Positions 1 to 6,811 of a stretch of 64,000 bases of DNA are shown here, in pieces; within the stretch, counting starts at the first letter, position 1, and the number at the start of each line of letters is the position of its first letter. The notes below the pieces were generated by a model. It searched no databases. It was given only the letters and a program-made list of their open reading frames with translations, and was not told the origin of the DNA. The DNA lies in NCBI GenBank assembly GCA_900314655.1, contig OMWC01000013.1:1-64000 (forward strand). The letters are read 5' to 3'. The position numbers and the translations under genes were made by a program. This DNA comes from an uncultured Prevotellaceae bacterium. GTDB taxonomy: Bacteria; Bacteroidota; Bacteroidia; Bacteroidales; Bacteroidaceae.

Positions 1-244
1 TCTTTCCCATAGTGCTTGTCCTTGTGAATTTATCCGTTTTCAGCATTGTCTGACAATTTTGGTGCAGCGGCGTTGCATTATCTGCTTTAGGGTGCAACAC
101 CTTATGCCGCGGCACTTCATTGTCAAGTTCCAAATGCGGTACAAAATTAATCAAAACAGATGGAACTCACAATAGCCATATGGAAAGACTGCAAACGCTT
201 GTTAACTGATAATCAACCGATTACTTGCAGGCGTTTGCAACCGT
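1..244. other. Left-edge stretch with no recognisable gene
   Basis: I see no supportable gene here. Reading upstream from the Cas12a fragment in the same frame gives stop codons at about 170 and 200 and nothing resembling Cas12a, so the 5' half of that gene is not encoded here. A TAATTTTG box on the minus strand (142-149) could start a transcript leaving the window to the left, but no -33 partner is clear. Confidence 0.5.
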
Positions 245-248
245 TTGC
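190..248. repeat. GCAAACG inverted and direct repeats at the Cas12a breakpoint
   Basis: TGCAAACGC (190-198) is repeated as its exact reverse complement GCGTTTGCA (231-239), 32 bp apart, and CGTTTGC occurs again at 242-248, running into the first codons of the Cas12a fragment. Three copies of one 7-bp word within 60 bp, directly at the point where Cas12a homology begins, suggest the end of an inserted element or a recombination site. No integrase or transposase is visible, so this is inference. Confidence 0.35.
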
Positions 249-2125
249 CGACATTAAAGTTCATGTGGGATTTTATTGATTTCTATAAGGATGCTGTGGC
301 GAAGCACCCTATTTGGAGTAAATTCAATTTCGTCTATTCACCTACTGAGTCATACGAAGATATAGGTGCTTTCTTCAATGAGGTATCTAAGCAGGCATAC
401 AAGATTCGTTTCTCTTATATTGAAGAATCGCAAATCAATGAATGGATAAACAATGGCCAACTTTATCTTTTCCAGTTATATAACAAGGACTATGCCGAAG
501 GTGCTCATGGGCGAAAGAACCTCCACACGCTGTATTGGGAAAGTTTATTCTCTCCTGAAAATCTCAGCAGCATTGTGCTGAAACTGAACGGACAGGCTGA
601 GTTGTTTTATCGCCCACAAAGCATTAAACAACCAGTTACACATAAAATGGGGAGCAAGATGCTTAATCGCAGGGACAAGAGCGGCATGCCCATCCCTGAA
701 GCTATCTATAGAAGTCTATACCTATACTTTAATAGCAAAAAGACTGAAAGCGAATTGACTCTTGTTGAAAAGTCCTATCTTGACCAAGTGGTTGTTAAAG
801 ACGTGACCCATGAGATAGTAAAGGACAGGAGATACACCAAGCCTGAATTCTTCTTCCACGTTCCTATCACATTCAATGTCAATGCAGATGGAAACGAATA
901 TATCAATGAGCAGGTGATGGAATATCTCAAGGATAATCCAGACGTTAACATCATCGGAATAGACAGGGGTGAACGCCACCTAATATATCTTACACTGATT
1001 AACCAACGAGGTGAGATATTGAAGCAAAAGACATTCAATATGGTTGGCAACTATAACTATCATGCCAAACTGGAACAGCGCGAACAGGAGCGTGATCAAG
1101 CCCGTAAGAGTTGGCAAAGCATTGGGAAAATCAAAGAACTGAAAGAAGGTTTCCTGTCTGCTGTAATCCATGAGATAGCCAAGATGATGATAGAAAACAA
1201 TGCCATAGTAGTGCTTGAAGACCTGAATTTCGGATTTAAGCGTGGACGTTTCAAGGTAGAGCGACAAGTGTATCAGAAATTTGAGAAAATGCTAATTGAC
1301 AAACTGAACTATCTCTCCTTTAAAGACCGCAAACCTGATGAAGCAGGAGGTATCTTACGTGGTTATCAGTTGGCACAGCAGTTTACGAGTTTCCAAAGAC
1401 TTGGCAAACAAAGTGGATTCCTGTTCTACATTCCTGCTGCCTACACCTCAAAGATAGACCCAGTTACAGGCTTTGTTAATCATTTCAACTTCAACGACAT
1501 CACCAATGCAGAAAAACGAAAGGCATTCTTCATGAAGATGGAACGAATAGAAATGCGCAATGGTGACATCGAGTTTGAATTTGACTATCGTAAGTACAAG
1601 ACTTATCAAACAGACTATCAGAACATTTGGACAGTCAACAGTTCTGGTAAACGTATCGTGATGAGGCTTGTCGAAAACGGACGCAAACAAATGACGGACT
1701 ATTACCCAACTCAGGAGATTGTGAGAGCATTCAAAGAAATGGGTATTCAACTAAATGAGGGAACAAATATAAAATCATTACTCGTTGACATAGATGCAAG
1801 TCCCAAGAATGCGTCTCTGTATGGGGCGCTGTTCTATGCTTTCCAAAAGACTTTGCAAATGCGAAATAGCAACTCTACTACAGAAGAAGATTACATTCTT
1901 TCTCCTGTTGCCCAAAACGGCATACAGTTCAATACTAACGACGAGGCTAACAAAGGCCGTGATACTAATGGGAATTGGGTTTCAAGACTCCCTGTAGATG
2001 CAGATGCCAATGGAGCCTATCACATCGCTTTGAAGGGGCTCTACTTGCTGATGAATCCACAGACAAAGAAGATTGAGAACGAAAAATGGCTCCAGTTTAT
2101 GGTACAAAAGCCATATAAGAACTAA
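245..2125 (+). CDS. cas12a: Cas12a (type V-A effector), C-terminal half only
   Basis: RNA-guided DNA nuclease fragment. Cas12a is normally about 1200-1300 residues; this frame has 626. Homology begins inside the PAM-interacting region (FIDFYKDAV at about 10-18), so the REC lobe and the front of the PI/WED region are absent. The rest is complete: the WED-III crRNA-processing region (THKMGSKMLNRR, 132-143; VKDRRYT, 192-198), RuvC-I Asp240 in GIDRGERH, the bridge helix, RuvC-II Glu325 in LEDLNFGF, a Nuc domain with Arg540 in LQMRNS, and RuvC-III Asp587 in DADANGAYHIALKG. The closest family relative I recognise by eye is the AsCas12a type. The TTG at 245 is only the first possible start; ATG at 263 is the alternative and neither has a ribosome binding site. 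The catalytic residues and the long open frame are undamaged, so truncation may be recent or the half-protein is still kept. No cas1, cas2 or cas4 is nearby. Confidence 0.9.
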   Translation: MPTLKFMWDFIDFYKDAVAKHPIWSKFNFVYSPTESYEDIGAFFNEVSKQAYKIRFSYIEESQINEWINNGQLYLFQLYNKDYAEGAHGRKNLHTLYWESLFSPENLSSIVLKLNGQAELFYRPQSIKQPVTHKMGSKMLNRRDKSGMPIPEAIYRSLYLYFNSKKTESELTLVEKSYLDQVVVKDVTHEIVKDRRYTKPEFFFHVPITFNVNADGNEYINEQVMEYLKDNPDVNIIGIDRGERHLIYLTLINQRGEILKQKTFNMVGNYNYHAKLEQREQERDQARKSWQSIGKIKELKEGFLSAVIHEIAKMMIENNAIVVLEDLNFGFKRGRFKVERQVYQKFEKMLIDKLNYLSFKDRKPDEAGGILRGYQLAQQFTSFQRLGKQSGFLFYIPAAYTSKIDPVTGFVNHFNFNDITNAEKRKAFFMKMERIEMRNGDIEFEFDYRKYKTYQTDYQNIWTVNSSGKRIVMRLVENGRKQMTDYYPTQEIVRAFKEMGIQLNEGTNIKSLLVDIDASPKNASLYGALFYAFQKTLQMRNSNSTTEEDYILSPVAQNGIQFNTNDEANKGRDTNGNWVSRLPVDADANGAYHIALKGLYLLMNPQTKKIENEKWLQFMVQKPYKN

Positions 2126-2140
2126 TTTTATTCTAAATTA

Positions 2141-2172
2141 TTTGTATAATTCATTTAAAATCAGTAATTTTG
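2141..2172 (+). promoter_or_regulatory. Promoter in the CRISPR leader
   Basis: TTTG (2141-2144), 20 bp, then TAATTTTG (2165-2172) fits the Bacteroidota housekeeping promoter (TTTG, 17-23 bp, TAnnTTTG). Transcription would begin near 2179, practically at the first base of the first repeat (2182). The whole interval between the Cas12a stop and the array is only 56 bp, so the leader is very short. Confidence 0.6.
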
Positions 2173-2181
2173 CAATCGTAT

Positions 2182-2675
2182 GGTGTAAATACATATATAA
2201 TTTCTACTATCGTAGATTATAAGCACTTGAGCAGACCCCGCAGAATGCGGTGTAAATACATATATAATTTCTACTATCGTAGATTACCCCTAATGAACGC
2301 GAGATGGAGGCCCTGGTGTAAATACATATATAATTTCTACTATCGTAGATACGGGGGCAGAGAGTTGCTTAATAATTGTGGTGTAAATACATATATAATT
2401 TCTACTATCGTAGATCGAACGAGCTCGTCGTGGTATCAGCAGCGGTGTAAATACATATATAGTTTCTACTATCGTAGATCTGCCACCAAATGTTATTGTA
2501 CCACATACGGGTGTAAATACATATATAATTTCTACTATCGTAGATGGGTCGCGCATGGCGTGGATGGATGCGTAGGGTGTAAATACATATATAATTTCTA
2601 CTATCGTAGATATGCCGCTGCCCATGACCCGCGCAAAGTGTGGTGTAAAACATACAAATTTCTACTTTTGAAGAT
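2182..2675 (+). CRISPR. Cas12a-type CRISPR array, 8 repeats and 7 spacers
   Basis: The 36-bp repeat starts GGTGTAAATACATATATAA and ends TTTCTACTATCGTAGAT, the type V-A crRNA handle (TCTAC / GTAGA stem, TATC loop). Repeats lie at 2182-2217, 2249-2284, 2315-2350, 2380-2415, 2444-2479, 2510-2545, 2576-2611 and 2642-2675. Spacers are 31, 30, 29, 28, 30, 30 and 30 bp. Repeat 5 has one A-to-G change; the last is 34 bp, and its handle reads TCTAC-TTTT-GAAGA with a broken stem, the usual decay at the distal end. The handle orientation matches plus-strand transcription from the leader promoter. All spacers differ from each other, so the array once acquired spacers. Targets cannot be named without a search. 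Confidence 0.97.
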
Positions 2676-2720
2676 AAGAACTACGGTTTGCAGCAAATAA
2701 ACTTAGAGGAAAAAGTGTAT

Positions 2721-3053
2721 ATGGGAATAATAACAATAATAGGCCTCATTGCCAGTATAATAACTCTGATTGCGGTATCGGGAAATATCGCAGGTATGTT
2801 TCACAACTGGCGACATTTTAGGAAAGGTGGAGTTAGGACAACTTTTCTATCAGGAGCGTATGTGATACAATCAGGTAATCTCGATGGAAGAGTAATATAC
2901 AAGTCATCTGATAACCCCAAAGATTATATACGCTATCGTGAAATGGATAAGTTAGAGCAGATTGAAGATATTCCGCCGTTTCTAAAATGGACAAAAAGAC
3001 ATTGGAGTGACGATATTCGTGTACCACAGTATCCCCTAAGGCTTTTGAAATAG
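2721..3053 (+). CDS. Small single-pass membrane protein, unknown function
   Basis: A 110-residue protein. I place the start at ATG 2721 behind AGAGGAAAA rather than the TTG at 2688, which sits just past the last CRISPR repeat. Residues 2-26 form one hydrophobic helix (GIITIIGLIASIITLIAVSG). The rest is a soluble basic domain with several tryptophans and a PPFLKWTKRHW stretch near the C terminus. I do not recognise the family. It lies immediately downstream of the array; being on the same strand, it could share the array transcript. A defence role is only guilt by location. Confidence 0.55.
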   Translation: MGIITIIGLIASIITLIAVSGNIAGMFHNWRHFRKGGVRTTFLSGAYVIQSGNLDGRVIYKSSDNPKDYIRYREMDKLEQIEDIPPFLKWTKRHWSDDIRVPQYPLRLLK

Positions 3054-3483
3054 GTTAGAACATGAATACCCCCTTCACTCTCCAGAATCAGCGGGACTGT
3101 TTTTTTGATTCCAGGAAGAAATGGGGATAACAACCTGATAATTAAAGACAAACATTAATGTAGCATGATTAAAAGCCAAGTGATGCGTCCCACATTCTTC
3201 GGTGCGAATATAGTAGAATGGTTCGACCGTTTTTGCAGTACAAAGATAATTGTTTATACTGAAATAGACAAATATTTAGCCAATTATTTCATTTTGCACT
3301 GAAATAAGCGGGACTGGTTTGATCAGCTTCATCATCAACTGCGACATAAAGTATCGGATGGGTGATATATTTAGGCAGAAATAACAAAAATTTAATCTTT
3401 CTGACAAAAATATTAGTCATTATGATGGCAGGATGAAATAAAATGTTTATCTTTGCCCACGTAATAATAAAAATAGAAGAATT
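3054..3483. other. Gene-free stretch before the toxin-antitoxin pair
   Basis: No supportable gene. It holds a copy of the PIN gene 3' end (3085-3118), a shorter related piece with AGCGGGACTGGTTTGAT near 3307-3323, a minus-strand TATCTTTG box (3241-3248) with no gene in front of it, and the plus-strand TATCTTTG box (3448-3455) that probably drives the toxin-antitoxin operon. The pieces look like debris from an earlier rearrangement. Confidence 0.45.
3085..3118 (+). repeat. Copy of the 3' end of the PIN toxin gene region
   Basis: A 34-bp stretch beginning GAATCAGCGGGACTG and ending TTGATTCCAGGAAG matches 4183-4215 (33 bp) at all but about four positions. The second copy spans the last codons and stop of the PIN gene. 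The upstream copy also keeps an in-frame TGA at the same place. The two copies bracket the toxin-antitoxin pair as imperfect direct repeats. Confidence 0.6.
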
Positions 3484-3774
3484 ATGGCACAAGTATCTAT
3501 GACCGTTCGTATGGACGCTGGCATTAAGGCTCAGTTCGAAGAACTATGCTCACAGTTCGGCATGAGCGTAAACACCGCGATGAACATCTTTGCCAATGCA
3601 GTGGTGAGGAAAAGGAAGATCCCCTTTGAGATTGAAGCAAGGGAATCTGAGGCATATTTAAAGGGATTGGAATCTTTCAAAAGAATCAGGACAATGGCAG
3701 AGAATGGAGAACTTCCTGATTTGACTCTGGACGAGATTAACGAGGAGATACGGCTGTACAGGGAAGGGAAATGA
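3484..3774 (+). CDS. RelB/DinJ-family antitoxin
   Basis: A 96-residue antitoxin, first gene of a two-gene toxin-antitoxin operon. The N-terminal half (VSMTVRMDAGIKAQFEELCSQFGMSVNTAMN) has the ribbon-helix-helix pattern of the RelB/DinJ family, expected to bind the operon's own promoter. The acidic C-terminal part (EINEEIRLYREGK) is the likely toxin-wrapping tail. A TATCTTTG box at 3448-3455 sits 28 bp before the start. The stop overlaps the start of the PIN gene by 4 bp (ATGA), implying translational coupling. RelB-type antitoxins usually pair with RelE/YafQ toxins; pairing with a PIN toxin is the less common arrangement. Confidence 0.85.
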   Translation: MAQVSMTVRMDAGIKAQFEELCSQFGMSVNTAMNIFANAVVRKRKIPFEIEARESEAYLKGLESFKRIRTMAENGELPDLTLDEINEEIRLYREGK

Positions 3775-4205
3775 AGATATATGCTGTTATAGACACAAAT
3801 GTGATAGTGTCAGCGTTATTTACCAGAAATCAGGAGGCTGCTACATTCAAAGTGTTGGAAGCGTTGCAAAAACGTCGCATCAAATGGATATACAATGAAG
3901 ACATCCTGAAAGAATATAAGGAAGTTCTGTCGCGTCCGAAGTTCCATCTGCCAACAAGTGACGTCAACAACATTATTAACTTTGTTATTGAAGAGGGAAT
4001 TATTGGTTTACGTAAGCGAAGCAAGGAGTTTTTTCCTGACCCTAAAGATATTGTTTTCTACGAGGTAGCCATGTCTAAAGAAGATGCCTATTTGGTGACT
4101 GGCAACAAGAAGCATTTCCCAAATAAACCTATTGTGGTAACACCTGCGGAAATGATAGAGTTATTAAATGAACACGGAATGGGAATCAACGGTACTGGTT
4201 TTTGA
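3771..4205 (+). CDS. PIN-domain toxin (putative RNase)
   Basis: A 144-residue protein of the 'putative toxin-antitoxin component, PIN family'. The acidic residues of the PIN active site are recognisable: Asp8 in VIDTNVIVSALF, Glu44 and Glu48 in NEDILKEYKEVL, and the D-A-YLVTGNKKHF motif about 110-120. PIN toxins cut RNA using divalent metal. It overlaps the antitoxin by 4 bp. Its last codons and 3' flank (4183-4215) recur upstream of the operon at 3085-3118, so the pair sits between direct repeats. It is close to the CRISPR locus in the same A+T-rich block. Confidence 0.85.
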   Translation: MKIYAVIDTNVIVSALFTRNQEAATFKVLEALQKRRIKWIYNEDILKEYKEVLSRPKFHLPTSDVNNIINFVIEEGIIGLRKRSKEFFPDPKDIVFYEVAMSKEDAYLVTGNKKHFPNKPIVVTPAEMIELLNEHGMGINGTGF

Positions 4206-4413
4206 TTCCAGGAAGTGAAACTGCTGCTACGATAACAGGAGCGAAAAAACAAGATGTATTTTCAAAGTGTTTCAGAAAAACAAAACACTTCACGAAAAGA
4301 TGTAACTTGCATTATAGTAAGGGGATGCGGTGAAGGGTTTGAAAATGACCCCTATGAGCAGGGTGGCAGATGCCGGTTTTTGAACATCGCAATTCTCTGT
4401 TTATAACCGCAAG

Positions 4414-4768
4414 AAACATACATCATACATAAAAGCCTCCAAATCGCCTGTGTTTATGGGCGGTTTGGCGTATGTATGTTTGTTTTAAACATACATGAAC
4501 ATACATTCATGCGACCGGCAGTTTCCGTAGTTTTAAAGTCAGAAACTAACAGTTTTTCCCATAGAAACTAACAGTTTTCCTAATAAAAACCGTTAGTTTC
4601 GCCCATTAAACTGAATGCGGAAAATAATCAGGAGTGAGCCGTCCGCCATCAGCATAAACCTACATTCACGAACGTATGTATGTTTATGTATGTTTTTGAC
4701 AAACATACATTGCTGACAACCCATTTGTTTAAAGGGCTTCCCAGGATTTTTATGTAGGATGTATGTTT
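4414..4768 (-). repeat. 355-bp nested inverted-repeat element, copy A
   Basis: Outer arms AAACATACATCATACATAAAA (4414-4434) and its complement at 4748-4768 differ at one base. Inner arms are built of TATGTATGTTT words. The core (4541-4602) carries AGAAACTAACAGTTTTTCCC and related words. Read from the minus strand it is collinear with copy B (29541-29790): same end word, same TATGTATGTTTGTCAAAAAC block, same TATGGGAAAAACT core. It is non-coding in all frames. Confidence 0.6.
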
Positions 4769-4832
4769 TAGTCTTAGCACAAAAGATACTTGAATAATTT
4801 AGTATTAATTACTCAGTTTTTTCTAGAAAATT

Positions 4833-4920
4833 CTTTTCATCCGATGATACTTTGACCTCCGTTCGATAATACTTTGAAGGGCAACGGATAATGTTTTGAA
4901 GTCCTTCCGATGATGTTTTG
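4833..4920 (-). repeat. Four tandem 22-bp repeats (CAAAACATCATCGG type)
   Basis: On the minus strand four consecutive 22-bp units start CAAAACATCATC, CAAAACATTATC, CAAAGTATTATC and CAAAGTATCATC (4899-4920, 4877-4898, 4855-4876, 4833-4854). The period is exactly 22 bp with no spacers. The same unit recurs on the plus strand at 42271-42424. The period is not a multiple of three, so it is not coding. It lies inside the composite element bounded by 51-bp palindromic units. Confidence 0.65.
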
Positions 4921-5267
4921 ATTCGCCGACGTGGAAGCCTGTACAAAAAAGTGAAAGCAAACCAAACTTTTAGAATCCACTCCCTCTCTCAGGGGGATGG
5001 GAAGGAGCGTCTCAGAACCCTTCACCGTAAAACACTGGAGAATAAGAGGTTGGGCGACATTGTGAATAGTTTTAAAAGTTTTACAACGGATATATATATC
5101 AGCATTCAGCCAAGCGGCATCATCTTTTCCTCCTGCAATCAGGCTACGAGCAGCATGCGATGAATCACAACTCCTTATGAAAATAATAATCTATTATTGT
5201 ATTATTTTTCCAGAACATTTTATAACTTTGCAGCAACAATTAGAATCCTAAAGTCAGAAAACAGCCT
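4921..5267. other. Gene-free stretch before the isomerase-like gene
   Basis: Apart from the palindromic unit at 5016-5066 I see no gene. A CCCTCTCTCAGGGGGATGGG stretch near 4982-5001 resembles the CCCTCC-rich palindromes elsewhere in the window. A TAACTTTG box (5223-5230) is the probable promoter of the gene at 5268. Confidence 0.45.
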
Positions 5268-6464
5268 ATGAACTCTATAGCTATTTATACCCTCACCTCT
5301 GAGTTACACGACGAAGGCGCTGTTGCAGCCGTCACCCACGAGTTCCTCACAAGCCTCCATATCAAGTATGACATGAGAGGCTCGGATTATTCAGACTACG
5401 GGTCACACGCACTCGACCTTATATATGTACGTACAGGTGGAACCGAAGGTATTTTCTTACGATTACTGTCGCAACTGCAATTACAGAGCCAGAAGCCATT
5501 CTACCTGTTAACATCCGGAAAAAGCAACTCGCTTGCTGCCGCAATGGAGATTCTTTCCTATCTCAACCAGCAGGGTTTCAAGGGTGAGATCATTCACGGC
5601 AACAATGATTATATTCACGACAGAATCACTATCTTATCAAAAGCCAATGAAGCCAGACAACAGTTGCGAGGCATCCGACTAGGCATCATCGGGCAACCCT
5701 CCGACTGGCTCATATCCAGCCATGCAGACAAAGATAAGGTGAGTCAACGGCTCGGCATAACACTCGTGGATATCCCTATGCAGGAACTATTAGACGCAAT
5801 TGCCGCCGCACCTGTCAATAATCACCAGAGGGAACAAACGCTCAACGATGCCATCCGCCAGTCGCTACCTGTAGCCAACCAAATCTATGAGGCTCTGAAA
5901 ATCATCGTGGAGCGTCACCGCTTATCAGGTTTCACCCTCCGATGTTTCGACTTACTCTCAGCAGTCCACAACACAGGCTGTATGGCCTTGGCACGACTCA
6001 ACGCCGAAGGAATCGTTGCAGGTTGCGAAGGAGATGTCCCTGCCCTACTCTCTATGACTATTGTCAACGCCCTGATCGGCGTCAGCGGTTTCCAGGCCAA
6101 TCCGTCGAGCATCAACCCCGAGAACGGCACCATGACTTTTGCCCATTGCACAATCCCGCTCAACATGGTTGAACGTTATGAATTGGACACCCACTTCGAA
6201 TCGGGTATCGGTGTAGGCATCCGCGGCTACATGGCGGCTGGCCCCGTCACTATCTTCAAAGTCTCTGGCGACCTCCAGCGCAGCTTCATTACCGAGGGTG
6301 AACTGATGTGCAACGAATCGAAACCAGACCTCTGCCGCACGCAGCTGGTAATCCGACTCACTAACCCTGCCGACGCGACCTACTTCCTCACCCATCCAAT
6401 CGGAAATCATCACATCATCCTACCCGGTCACCATAAGATATTGTTAGAGGAAATACAAAGATAA
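5268..6464 (+). CDS. L-fucose/L-arabinose isomerase-like protein
   Basis: A 398-residue soluble protein related to the C-terminal fold of L-fucose and L-arabinose isomerases. The recognisable block is GIVAGCEGDVPALLSM (about 248-263), typical of fucose-isomerase-like proteins, followed by NGTMTFAHCTIPLNM and a YFLTHPIGNHHIILPGHH tail with several histidines. No signal peptide. It is shorter than true FucI (about 590) or AraA (about 500), so the substrate is uncertain and a real isomerase activity is not shown. It stands alone behind a TAACTTTG promoter box (5223-5230) and ends just before the hairpin that terminates the opposing tRNA gene. Confidence 0.75.
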   Translation: MNSIAIYTLTSELHDEGAVAAVTHEFLTSLHIKYDMRGSDYSDYGSHALDLIYVRTGGTEGIFLRLLSQLQLQSQKPFYLLTSGKSNSLAAAMEILSYLNQQGFKGEIIHGNNDYIHDRITILSKANEARQQLRGIRLGIIGQPSDWLISSHADKDKVSQRLGITLVDIPMQELLDAIAAAPVNNHQREQTLNDAIRQSLPVANQIYEALKIIVERHRLSGFTLRCFDLLSAVHNTGCMALARLNAEGIVAGCEGDVPALLSMTIVNALIGVSGFQANPSSINPENGTMTFAHCTIPLNMVERYELDTHFESGIGVGIRGYMAAGPVTIFKVSGDLQRSFITEGELMCNESKPDLCRTQLVIRLTNPADATYFLTHPIGNHHIILPGHHKILLEEIQR

Positions 6465-6467
6465 AAA

Positions 6468-6508
6468 ATTCACCCAACACTACTCCTGGGATGTAATGTT
6501 GGGTGAAT
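6468..6508 (-). terminator. Intrinsic terminator downstream of tRNA-Ser
   Basis: ATTCACCCAACA (6468-6479) and TGTTGGGTGAAT (6497-6508) form a perfect 12-bp stem. Read on the minus strand it is followed by TTTTTT, so it ends the tRNA-Ser transcript; it may also stop the plus-strand gene that ends at 6464. Confidence 0.7.
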
Positions 6509-6511
6509 CTC

Positions 6512-6533
6512 AGCTTTGCGGAGAGAACAGGAT
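6512..6533 (-). repeat. Duplicate of the tRNA-Ser 3' end
   Basis: AGCTTTGCGGAGAGAACAGG plus AT matches the tRNA 3' end and flank at 6570-6591 with one mismatch in 22 bp. It lies 60 bp downstream of the tRNA in transcription order and before its terminator. Integrative elements that use tRNA 3' ends leave exactly such duplications, so this may be an attachment-site scar. Confidence 0.5.
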
Positions 6534-6576
6534 GCGCTTTTACCTCAAAAGCTTTGAATCCTTTTCTCTAGCTTCG

Positions 6577-6664
6577 CGGAGAGAACAGGATTCGAACCTG
6601 CGAACCGGTTTTGCCGGTTACACGCTTTCCAGGCGTGCCTCTTCAACCACTCGAGCACCTCTCC
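6577..6664 (-). tRNA. tRNA-Ser (anticodon GGA)
   Basis: An 88-nt type II tRNA on the minus strand. The 5' GGAGAGG pairs with TCTCTCC (one G-U), discriminator G, anticodon loop CCTGGAAAGCG, a long variable arm, and a GGTTCGAATCC T loop. CCA is not encoded. A TAATTTTG box at 6682-6689 on the minus strand lies just upstream as its probable promoter, and the terminator is at 6468-6508. Confidence 0.93.
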
Positions 6665-6811
6665 TTTTAGATTTGCGGATGCAAAATTAGTGTATTTCTT
6701 TCACATTACCAATTTTTCGGGCACTTTTTTGATTGAGACAAACAAAAAAGTTTCAAGTTTCTTTCATTCATCTATTCTGAAAGCGTATTCTGAAGAAAAC
6801 GATGACAGGTT
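6665..6811. other. Intergenic gap between tRNA-Ser and tatD
   Basis: Both neighbours are on the minus strand. The gap holds the tRNA promoter box (6682-6689, TAATTTTG on minus) and otherwise A+T-rich DNA. I see no gene. Confidence 0.5.

Larger units (their letters stand above)
4289..5066. mobile_element. Composite non-coding element with facing 51-bp palindromic ends
   Basis: Each end is a 51-bp unit TTCAC-N34-CGGTGAAGGGTT: 4289-4339 on plus, 5016-5066 on minus. The inner 12 bp (CGGTGAAGGGTT / AACCCTTCACCG) match perfectly, and AAC sits at unit positions 16-18 in both. The unit is itself palindromic (TTCAC ... GTGAA). Inside lie a 355-bp nested repeat element (4414-4768) and four 22-bp repeats (4833-4920). 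The same ends with identical spacing bound a second element at 42063-42656, and a solo unit lies at 50755-50805. No gene lies inside. The layout recalls REPINs (paired REP hairpins), but movement is inference. Confidence 0.5.

Noticed and set aside
1..244. N-terminal Cas12a codons hidden by a frameshift
   Set aside because: None of the plus-strand readings I checked gives Cas12a-like residues, and stops break the frame at about 170 and 200.
2170..2700. Open frames of 80-176 codons across the CRISPR array on both strands
   Set aside because: They arise from repeating a 36-bp unit without stops; the peptide repeats CKYIYNFYYRR mirror the repeat. No start signals.
3484..4205. RelB-PIN pair as part of the CRISPR system (Cas accessory)
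   Set aside because: Both are ordinary toxin-antitoxin families with their own promoter box; proximity alone does not tie them to Cas12a.
4837..5163. 62- and 81-codon frames in the gap before the isomerase-like gene
   Set aside because: They run through 22-bp repeats and a palindromic unit and have no family resemblance or start signal.
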